Part shown: positions 8,580-18,200 of the stretch, piece after piece
How the letters are laid out: each line of letters begins with the position of its first letter
Position numbering within the stretch: position 1 is the stretch's first letter
Assembly (NCBI GenBank): GCA_018713055.1
Contig: DVFW01000014.1
Location: 1 to 64,000, forward strand
Reading direction: 5' to 3'
DNA length: 64,000 nt
Origin: Scatavimonas merdigallinarum
GTDB taxonomy: Bacteria; Bacillota; Clostridia; Oscillospirales; Acutalibacteraceae
Translations under genes and position numbers: made by a program
Notes under the pieces: model-generated
The model's input: the letters and a program-made list of their open reading frames with translations, nothing else
The model's database searches: none
Told to the model about the DNA's origin: nothing

Positions 8580-8613
8580 TAATGCTTTTAATGCTTTGGA
8601 GGAAAAGAAAAAA

Positions 8614-8979
8614 ATGACAATAAGAGAATGTATAGACAAGTGCGACAGGCTGCGCCCCAATGCAATAGATGATATGGAAAAAATAGAATGGCTGGAAGAG
8701 CTGGACAGGAATTTATACACAGAGTTCTTTTCGAAGTTTACCACAAAGCAGGACTTTACAGAGTATGGGGACGATACTGGCGCAACCCTGCTGGTAAATG
8801 ATGCGTTTGCAAGCGTATATGTATATTATGTGCTTGCACAAATCGATTTTCATCTGGCGGAAATTGACCGGTATAACAACGACATGCTGATGTTTAATCA
8901 GACGCTCGATGCCTTTGAGCGCTATTATACACGGACGCACAGCGGGAAGGATACAGAGCTGAAAAATATAATGAGGTGA
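8614..8979 (+). CDS. Phage protein, possible head-tail connector (121 aa)
   Basis: The frame is open from 8521, but ATG 8614 is preferred because GGAGGA at 8598-8603 lies 10 nt upstream. The 121-aa product is acidic, helical and Tyr-rich (FASVYVYYVLAQIDFHLAEIDRYNND), with no membrane segment. Position after the capsid and before the tail protein, and size, suit an adaptor or neck protein. I do not recognise a named family, so the call is by context. Confidence 0.55.
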   Translation: MTIRECIDKCDRLRPNAIDDMEKIEWLEELDRNLYTEFFSKFTTKQDFTEYGDDTGATLLVNDAFASVYVYYVLAQIDFHLAEIDRYNNDMLMFNQTLDAFERYYTRTHSGKDTELKNIMR

Positions 8980-8983
8980 CGTT

Positions 8984-10885
8984 ATGTTTTTGCCACAGCA
9001 AAACGCAAAGAAAACAGAAAAGACCGTAATGACAGCGTTTAAAGGTTATTGCCACAAAGAATATGTGCCTGCGGGGATGTTTTACGATATGAAAAATATG
9101 ACTGCCGATGCATATCCGTTGCTGTCAACGCGAAAACACAGGGGCGTAGGGAATGAAGCCAATATAGATGAAATTGCGGCAGTGGATCAATTGTACTATA
9201 TACAGGACAATAAGCTTGTGTTTGCAGGGCAATCTTTGCAGCTGCCTCTTACAGGTGTAAAACGCCAGATGGTGGTGTCCGGCGCATATTTGTATGTTTT
9301 TCCGGATAAGGTCTATATTAATACGCAAGAGGAGGTAAAAAAGCTTTATGATATGGAACGGGTTTTTACCTGCAGCGCCGGATATAAAATGGCTGTTTTT
9401 AAAGTGCCCTATGATTGGAACTTTGCTAAAAACCAGCATAACGGCGTATTTACAAAGCCCCCAAAAGAGCTGTTACAGCAAACTGGCAGTAGGATTTATA
9501 CACTTGGAGATATTGGAATATCCATACAAAGCAATCCGACAACGCTATACCAGTGTACGGAAGTAGAAGATTTTCAGGATGGGAAATCGGTAGATAATCC
9601 CATTACCAGATGGACGCCAATAGATATGACATGCGTTGCCATAGCAATCTATGATGCATCTGGCGCAAGTGCAGAAATAGATGGATTTAAGCCGGGTGAC
9701 TACATTGCCATATCCGGGATGCCACAGGCATATGGAAGTTTAAACGGCATGCATAAAGTGTTACAAGTAAAGCAGCGGTTTTCGGGCGTGAACTATCCAA
9801 GCAATACCGCCAGTTATATAGGCTGCAGCGTATTGGTCGTTGAAGGGCAGATCCATAACGATATGTACCAGTTTGACAGAAGTTCAAAAAATTTTTCTAT
9901 TGATGCCGTTGCATGCGAGGGCGTATCCTTTGCAAGAAAAGTGCCGGACCTGGAATATGTTACGGCGTACCAAAACAGGCTTTGGGGCTGCAATTCAGAA
10001 AACAACGAAATTTATGCCTGCGTGTTGGGCGACCCCACGAACTGGCGGAATTATGAGACGGTTTCGTCTGCTGCTTATACGGTCTCTGTGGGAAAATACG
10101 GAAAATTTACAGGCGCTTGTACATACGACGGCAGCATTATCTTTTTCAAGGAAGATGCCATATTTCGTATCTATGGAACCCGGCCGTCCAATTATCAGAT
10201 AACAACGCTAACATGCCGGGGTGTAGAAGGAAACGCAAGCAAAAGCATTGTAAATATTAATGAGCATGTGTATTACAAGGGGCGCGATGGAATTTTTTTA
10301 TTTAATGACGCGGCACCGGTACTGGTCAGTGACAATTTAGGCGATGAGGAATACAGTCATGCGGTGGCCGGCGGATATAAGGATAAATATTATATATCTA
10401 TGCAGGATCGAAATGGCACGTATCAATTGTTTTGCTACGACACCGGCAAGGATATATGGACCAAGGAGGATCAGGTAGAGGTTGCCGGCTTTATAAATTT
10501 TGAAAGTGAGCTGTACCTTGTGGCGGACAGCATATATGCGGTTGGCGGGAAAAATGATTACACAGAGGCCAATGGGATTTTGGCGGAAGAAGAAAGTTTT
10601 GACTGGTATGTGGAAACAGGAGATCTATATACAGAAGAGCTTGATAATAAATATATAGCAAAATTACAATTTCGAATGTCTTTGTCAGGAAAATTAACGA
10701 TCCTGTTGCAGCAGGATAACGAAAAATGGGAACCTGTGTACCGTGTGACAGAGCAAAAGAAAAAAAGTATTACTGTACCCATTATTCCGGCACGCTGCGG
10801 ACATTTACGAATCCGGCTGGAAGGGGAGGGGGATTTTGTGCTATATGCGCTTGCAATGACAATAGAAAAAGGGAGTGAGCTATAA
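8984..10885 (+). CDS. Beta-rich tail/neck protein (propeller-like)
   Basis: A 633-aa protein, almost all beta strand and repeated aromatic motifs. The opening (GMFYDMKNMTADAYPLLSTRK, near residues 32-52) is the pattern seen at the start of tail nozzle or stabilisation proteins of short-tailed phages, and later repeats such as YHKVLQV, LWGCNSENNEIYACVLG and HVYYKGRDGIFLFND look like propeller blades. These proteins form the neck/tail hub that holds packaged DNA. The assignment is by pattern and position. Its last base is the first base of the next start codon (TAATG at 10883-10887). Confidence 0.6.
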   Translation: MFLPQQNAKKTEKTVMTAFKGYCHKEYVPAGMFYDMKNMTADAYPLLSTRKHRGVGNEANIDEIAAVDQLYYIQDNKLVFAGQSLQLPLTGVKRQMVVSGAYLYVFPDKVYINTQEEVKKLYDMERVFTCSAGYKMAVFKVPYDWNFAKNQHNGVFTKPPKELLQQTGSRIYTLGDIGISIQSNPTTLYQCTEVEDFQDGKSVDNPITRWTPIDMTCVAIAIYDASGASAEIDGFKPGDYIAISGMPQAYGSLNGMHKVLQVKQRFSGVNYPSNTASYIGCSVLVVEGQIHNDMYQFDRSSKNFSIDAVACEGVSFARKVPDLEYVTAYQNRLWGCNSENNEIYACVLGDPTNWRNYETVSSAAYTVSVGKYGKFTGACTYDGSIIFFKEDAIFRIYGTRPSNYQITTLTCRGVEGNASKSIVNINEHVYYKGRDGIFLFNDAAPVLVSDNLGDEEYSHAVAGGYKDKYYISMQDRNGTYQLFCYDTGKDIWTKEDQVEVAGFINFESELYLVADSIYAVGGKNDYTEANGILAEEESFDWYVETGDLYTEELDNKYIAKLQFRMSLSGKLTILLQQDNEKWEPVYRVTEQKKKSITVPIIPARCGHLRIRLEGEGDFVLYALAMTIEKGSEL

Positions 10886-11106
10886 TGGCAGAGTTTACGT
10901 TAAAAGCACCTATACAAAAAGTGGATTTAGAGGAAATGAATTTGTACCTTATAAAGCTGCATGATTACCTGCAATGGGCCATGCTGCATATGGATGATAC
11001 AAATTTTACAGAGGCCTATAATCATAAGCAGGATGAGATTTGTCAGAGGCTTGAAAAAATAGAAAAGCAGTTACAGGCAATGCATGTGACAAACGAAGAA
11101 GAGTAA
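10885..11106 (+). CDS. Small helical phage protein
   Basis: 73 aa, starting at ATG 10885 that overlaps the upstream stop by one base, with GGGAGTGAG at 10871-10879 as ribosome site. It is predicted to be mostly helix with a charged C-terminal coiled-coil-like stretch (DEICQRLEKIEKQLQAM, about residues 50-66). No family recognised; tight coupling suggests it is made with the tail protein. Confidence 0.6.
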   Translation: MAEFTLKAPIQKVDLEEMNLYLIKLHDYLQWAMLHMDDTNFTEAYNHKQDEICQRLEKIEKQLQAMHVTNEEE

Positions 11107-11120
11107 AGCGGGGGGATATT

Positions 11121-12248
11121 ATGGCGGACGCAACGTGGAAAGACAAGACCTATAACGAGTATTATCAATATTTGAAAAACGGGTATAACCCAAACGCACA
11201 GGTACAGCAGGCACAAAAGCAGTTAAACAGCCTGAAAAAGCCGCAAGGCTATACCAGCGCCTATAAAGACAGCATTGCCAGCGGGATCAACAAGTATATG
11301 GGCAGTACGTTTGACTATAACCATAACAACGATCCCGCGTATCAGCGCCAAAAGCAGGAATATACACAAAATGCCCAAAAAGCAATGAACGACACGGTTG
11401 GACAGGTGTCTGCCCTAACAGGCGGGTATGGCAACAGCTATGCGCAGGCGGCCGGACAGGAAACATACAATGCATATATGAAGCAGCTTACAGATGTTAT
11501 AGATAACCTGGAAAGCAAGGCCTATGCAAGATACCAGGACGAAAACAGCCGGCTGCTGAACGGCATTAATCTTATGCAGGCGCAGGATAGCACAGATTAC
11601 AGCCGGTACAGGGACACCGTAAACGACTATTATACAGACCGCGATTATTACGCAAACCGATATGACACAGAGCGGTCTTTTGACTATAACAAGTACGCTG
11701 ATGTGTTGGACGCATATTACAATAACGCCATGTATCAGGATACAAATTACTGGAATACGGTTAATCAGGAAAACACAGACAGGCAGTTCAACTATAACGC
11801 GCAGCAGGACGCCATTGCAAACCAGCTGGCGCGGGAACAATTTGCGTATGAAAAGGAGCAGGACGCCATTGCAAACCAATTGGCACGGGAGCAGTTTGCG
11901 CATGGAAAGGAGCAGGACGCCATTGCAAACCAGCTGGCCCGGGAGCAGTTTGATTACGAAAAAGAATTAAATGCGGGGGAATCGTATCAGGTAGATATGT
12001 CCCCGTATTACGACACAATCAATAAAATGATAGAAGAAGAAATGCCCACAAAAGAAGACCTTGCAACCTATATTGACCAGTTGGATTTAACAGCAGAAAA
12101 GAAGTACCACCTGTTAACCCTATACGACTGTGCAGATGTGTGGAATGATATGTATGGTCCGATAAGTCTAAAAAGTATTTTACTGAAGCAAAAGGATGGG
12201 AAAAATACCATTGTTGACCAAAGCGTGCTTGCTGGATACAACTATTAA
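11121..12248 (+). CDS. Repeat-containing phage protein, probable ejection or internal protein
   Basis: A 375-aa Gln/Asn/Tyr/Ala-rich protein without membrane segments. Residues 229-282 are three tandem 18-residue units (consensus QDAIANQLAREQFAYEKE), predicted helical, so this part is probably a rod or coiled coil. The last 26 residues (SLKSILLKQKDGKNT then VDQSVLAGYNY) are closely matched by a segment near residue 80 of the giant protein encoded next. It sits between tail and giant protein, where internal virion proteins are found. Function is inferred from position and composition. Confidence 0.6.
   Translation: MADATWKDKTYNEYYQYLKNGYNPNAQVQQAQKQLNSLKKPQGYTSAYKDSIASGINKYMGSTFDYNHNNDPAYQRQKQEYTQNAQKAMNDTVGQVSALTGGYGNSYAQAAGQETYNAYMKQLTDVIDNLESKAYARYQDENSRLLNGINLMQAQDSTDYSRYRDTVNDYYTDRDYYANRYDTERSFDYNKYADVLDAYYNNAMYQDTNYWNTVNQENTDRQFNYNAQQDAIANQLAREQFAYEKEQDAIANQLAREQFAHGKEQDAIANQLAREQFDYEKELNAGESYQVDMSPYYDTINKMIEEEMPTKEDLATYIDQLDLTAEKKYHLLTLYDCADVWNDMYGPISLKSILLKQKDGKNTIVDQSVLAGYNY
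11805..11966 (+). repeat. Three tandem 54-bp coding repeats
   Basis: Units at 11805-11858, 11859-11912 and 11913-11966, each beginning CAGGACGCCATTGCAAACCA and keeping the reading frame (18 codons). Differences are few and mostly silent, which indicates recent unit duplication; the unit number may vary between relatives. Confidence 0.9.
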
Positions 12249-12292
12249 AGCAGTTAGCGAGTATTATAATAAATTTAGAAGAGGAAGTAAAA

Positions 12293-15200
12293 ATGGACTA
12301 TAAACAAAACAACAGAAATGCAATTGCAGCGCTGTATCAACGGGACAAGGAAAAGAAAAAGAAGCAGCAGGAGCGCACGTACATAACACAACGCTATCAT
12401 AGCAATCGGTCTTATCAGCCTACCTTTGCAGATGCATTGGATTATATGAAACGCAAAAATACGGCTCAAACACAGAAAACCCTTTCTGCAACGAATGTAA
12501 ATACGCAAAAATCAGAAGAGGGAAAACAATTAAATGTAAAAACTGTTTTGCAAAAGCAAAAAAAGGGGGAAAATACACTTGAAGACCAATATGCACTTGC
12601 CGGCAAAGATTTAACAAAAGAATACCAGACCTATTTGGAACAAAAAGCGTATGAGCAGGTGCCACAAAAAGAAAAGGAATACACAGATAAATTAAAGCAG
12701 CTGCAGGGCTTGTTAAGCCAGGAAAGCAACTATCAGGATGAAAGGGCGCAAACGAGAAAGCAGGATCTGCAAACAGAATATAATGCAGTAAAAACGGCGT
12801 ATGATGCGTTTAAAAATACGGACGCGGCCAAAAGGTACCAATATGATCAACGAACAAAAACAGCAGAAAAAATATTACAGGCAGATAAAGAGACGTACGA
12901 TACCAACACGGACGGAAAAGTATCGTTATACGACGCGCTTGTAATGCAAAAGGCTGGACAAGACAGCAAGTCCGTACAAAATTACCTTGCAACAGGACAA
13001 ACGGTACGAGATCAAGTGCAGATGATTTACGATGTTGAGCACGGAGATTATGGCATTACAGATGAAAATGGTAACGCAGTAAACTATAATAGTGTTGCGG
13101 CGAAAAAAGAAAAAGATAAATATTACCCATTAATAAAACAAAAAAAGGAAGAGGCAGCAAAATTAAAACAACAGCTTGCAGATAATGGGTATGATGTAGA
13201 TGCCCTGCTTGATGTCTACACACGACAGCAAAACGCCAAGCAAAGACAAGCGGCACAAGCGGCGCAAGAAGAGTTGGCGGAAGAATCCCCGGTTATGGCC
13301 ACAATTGCATCTTGGGCCACAAATATACTCAGTGGTGTGGCAGCACCGGATGTGGCCATACGGGGGTACCTGCCAAAAGGAATGGAAGAAATGGTGACAG
13401 GGGAAATTAACCCTGTAGATCCCAACAGCCCACATTTTAATGCTGTCAATGCCACAAATACAATGCGCACTACAGTAGAAAATAATTTGGAAGAAGAATG
13501 GCAAAAATTTTTATACCGAACGGGAATATCAATAGCAGACTCTGCAACAGCTGCACCGCTAGCAGCGTTTGGGCTGTTTGCCCAGGGCAGTAATGCTGCA
13601 GCTGATGCTGCCCTTCATGTTTCCGAAAAAGGGGGCACGGCAAAGCAATCCCTGCTTACAGGGATGGCGGCAGGGGTGTCTGAAGCGATGTTTGAAAAAA
13701 TTTCTTTGGGGCAGCTAAAAGCATTCAAAGCGAGCAATAAAACAGGGTTGGTAAATGCTGTAAAGAATGTAATGAAGGGGGCTTTTACAGAAGGCTCTGA
13801 AGAAGTTGCCACCGACGTTGCAAATCTAATTGCCGACAGCCTTATCAATACCGATAATGCGGACTTTAACCGTGCGGTGCAGTCTTACGAGCAGGCCGGG
13901 TATACCGAAGAGGAAGCGTGGAAACAGGCGTTTATGGACACGCTTGCCAATATAGGGCAGTCTTTTGCCGGCGGGGCATTGGCCGGCGGTGTGCTGTCTG
14001 GCGGAGCGGTTGCAATAAACGCAGCAAACACGGCACACACAGGTGGAAATATAAAAAAGGGAAAAAGCAATGTACAGCTGGATGATCTTGTTGCGGCCGG
14101 AGTAACTACGCCGGAGACCAGCCGGGCATATAAGCTTGCAAATGAAGTAAATCGTATGCAGCAACAGGGCAAGAGACCCGGAAATTATAAAGTTGGAGCG
14201 CTGTATAAAGAAAACCTGCTGAATCATGCAGATTACAGCGCAACAGAAGAAGGAATTTTGCAGAGGGAAAACGAAGAAGAGATGTTAAAGCAAGCGCTTA
14301 GCCGTGCAAAAAATACACAGGCTTACAAACTTGCCGTGCAGATGCAAAAGAAAAGGGAAAACAACCAGCCATTGTCCGGTCTGGAATTAAACAGGCTGCA
14401 TAAGGCGGTACAGGCAGAGGCGCAAGAGGATATAGATTTTAAGGAGGATGCAGACAGGCAAGCACAGTACACCCAAACGCAACAGATGCAAACGAGCAGG
14501 GGAAAAGCGCATACAGAGATCACACAGGGGATGCCCGTTACAGGGGTGCAAAAGAAAAATGTGATCCAAACCCAAAACGCCGCGGGAGCCATTCGTACAA
14601 CGGCAAAATATGATGGAAAAATACAGTACATACAGCGTGTTGCCAGCACACAAAACGGAGATGTAAAGGTGGAGCTCAGCGGAGGTAAAACGGTGAGCAT
14701 CAACCGCATTCCCATTGCAAGCGAAGAAACCAGAAGCGTCTATCAGGCAGCGGGCCGTTTTGGTACAGCGGGCGCAAACGCCTTTGTTGACCGTTATAAG
14801 GGAGATTTGTCCGTGGCGGACTATGCAAGAGATTTTGAAATTTTTTACGCCGCCGGCAGGCAGGGAAGAAGCTATACAGCTATAGTGCAAATGGCGCCGG
14901 TTATACCGGAGGTAATGGGGCACGATGTTACGCAGGCTGCATACCTTGCCGGCATACAGGATGTACAAGCAACCCTGCATACGCAGCAAAGGCAGCTGCA
15001 GCGCGCCAGAGGGGACAAAGAACCGGCAAAGGGGAAGCTGTATGTAAGCGTTGCAAATGTGGAAAAGCTTTCCAGCACGGTAAAAGCACAAGTAGAAATC
15101 CTGCGTGCCATTGCAGACGAATACGGGGTTAATATTAAGCTTACGGACAATCCGGCGGAAAATAAAAAATACGCCGGGAAGATCAACGGCGTATATATTG

Positions 15201-18200
15201 GTGCAAACAATATTGTAATTCACACCGATGCAGACGCCGGCGCGCTTGCGGCAATTGCATTTCATGAGATAGGGCACTATATTCATGCCTATAACCCGGA
15301 AGGCTTTAAAGTGCTGTCTGATTTTGTAGTAGGCCGGCTGGAAAGCAAAAAAGGGTATGACATAGAGACAAGGATCGGCCAATTACAGGACGTTACCTTT
15401 GAGAAAACAGGCAGATGGATCAGCGAAGAAGAGGCATTGGAAGAAATTGTATGCAACAGCCTTTCGTCTGTTGCAGCAGATCCAGACGCTATAGATGCAG
15501 CTTTGCAGTTAACCGCAAAGCAAAAAAAGAGCTTAATAGAAGTTCTCAAGGATTTCGGAAAGCGCCTGCGGGCAATATTTTCAGACTTTGCAAAACGAAA
15601 CGCAGAAGCTGCCCAGATGATTGACGACAGCAAAAGTATTATGAAAATGGCAAAATTGCTGCAGGAAAGCATATATGAAGCAGGGCAAAATGTAACCGCC
15701 AGGGCAGATGTCAAAGACAAAGGTTCTGTGCGGTATAGTATAAAAAATACCCGCAGCCTGTCTTGGCGCGAACAGCTTGACAGGTATTTCAGCGGGAATT
15801 TAAAAAGCAGCGACAGCCTGTATTTGGGAAAAACACCGGATTATCTGCAAGCAGTTCAGGTGGAGCCTGCACCCGTATATGTACCTACCAGCGTAATCAC
15901 AAAGGGCATGCGGTTGAAAAAAGAAAACAGCAGGTCCGCACATGGGCTGCCTAAGCAGATTTTTGAAAACCTACAGGATTCGATGTATAATCCAGTTGCC
16001 GTTATTTATAACCCGGCTAAAACCGCGCTGGTGTTTATAACAGACAAGTTGGAAGCCGGCAACCCTGTTGTTATAAGCATGCAAACGAACCAGGACCTGT
16101 ATGGTGAGCTTGCGCATAAGGTTACAAGCGTATATCCGCGCGAACATATGGGGGCTTTATTAGAAAATCTGGATAATACTGCGACAATTTTTGTTGCAAA
16201 TAAAAATAAGTTTGACCATTTGCTGTCCAGCGCCGAAATATCGGAAGCATCCGAGCTGGAGGCAAATATCAAACTTACAGATGAATCCGGAAAATTGCTG
16301 CCCGGCGCCGGAAAATCCTATTCCGGGCTGCTGGCAAAATCCGAATCCGACAGTATTATATCGGATCAAAACCATTCTGTCAATAAGGAGGAGGATTCGA
16401 TTGAAGCGCTGAAGTTTTCATTGCGCGAGACCGCCAGAACAGAATATACGGATGCAACGGAAGGCGACCGGCAAATTGCGCGCTTAAACCGGATATTGGC
16501 AAGCATGGTGCAGCATACCGGCTCAAAGCAGGCAAATGTAAAGGCTTTATATACGGTGGGAAGAAAATTACTCAAGGAATATGCAAGCAGCTACGATCTG
16601 CATACGTTTGTGGAAAATTATGAGAAGGTATTTCACTATATCGCAAACAATCCGCAGGCAAACTTTACGGACGCTATGCAAATGTGTACTGATATAGCAA
16701 AGGCAGTGATTGAAAAAAGCAGCACGCTTGACACACGGCTGCAGGAGCAGTATGCAAATTTACTTGGCAGATTAAAAAAGAACAGGATTACGCTTTCAGA
16801 CAGCCAAAAACAGGAACTGTCTTACGCGTATGGCAGCTACCGCGCGGGAAGAAACCGGCTGTTTGGCAGAGTGAATGTAACAAATGAGGGAGAAGCGCTT
16901 ACCAGCATGTGGGTAGAGCTTAGCGCCACTTATCCGGAGCTGTTTGACCTGCATACGCCGGAGGCCGAACAGCCGTTGCGGCTAATTGAGGTATTGGACG
17001 CACTGCAGCCGCAATATGTAAATACATATGGGAAAAATATAGATGCCGCCGCCCAGGATCTGGCATACAGGCTATATGAGGAATACTTTGGTATTCCAGA
17101 GGTGAAAACGCAGGCACAAAAGCAAAATAACCGGTTTTTGTTGTTAAAAGCACAGTATGCAGACGCGCTGCAGCAGACCAAGCAGGCATATAAAAAGCGG
17201 TATGAAAACAAATTGCGGGAGGAAAAGATAAAGCTCAAACAAAACAATACCGAGGTGCTTGCAAAGGCAAAAGCACAGGCGCAGGCATATTATAGGGAGC
17301 TGTACCAAAATTCCCGCGCAGCGGCCAGAGAAAGCATGGAGAGGAAAAAATACAGGGACAGCATAGAGCGCACCGCAATGGAACTGTACAGGTGGATTAT
17401 AAAACCGGATAAAAAAAGGCATGTAATACAGGATTTACAAAAACCAATAGCAGAATTTCTTTTGAGCCTTGATTTTGTTACGCCCAAGTTAAAGGCAGAC
17501 GGAGAAGCGTCTATGATTAGAAGCAGAGCAAGAATTATGCAGTGGACAGAAGCGTTTCAGCAGCTTAACCATTTTTTGCAGCAGTTTGATCATACAGAGG
17601 TTGGTGGGAATTCCGCAGCGTTTTTGTATAGCATAGATCCGGAATTTAAATATAGGCTCAGCGCCTTTATAGATTCCTACGGTGGGTCGAAAACCATTAA
17701 CCAGATGGACGCGAAGCAACTAAAAGAGCTGGCTTACATCGTCCGAAGTGTAAAAAGCGCGGTCGTCCATGCAAACGATCTGCATACAAACGAGCTGTAT
17801 AAGCATGTAGAGCAGGCAGGAAAGGATACAATCGATCAAACCGCAATTAAAAAAGAAAAGCTGTATAACGCAGCCTGGAAGCGTGCAGCAAAGAATTTTC
17901 TGGATCTGGGACAAATGGACAGCTTTTCCTATTTTGGGCATTTGGGCGAAGCGGCGTATTCGATACATAAATCCTTACGAAAAGGGTTTGACACACATGT
18001 GCTGAATTTGAAAGAAGCAGAGGAATATTTTAAGCGGGTCAAGGGAAACCAAAAGATTGAACTGTGGACAGGAAAAAATGTGATGCATACCTTCCAGGTG
18101 GCCGGAGGAAGCCTGACACTGTCTACAACGCAGATTATGGGGCTGTACGAAGCGATTAAAAGACCGCAGGCCGCAGCGCATATTTTATATGGAGGGATCC

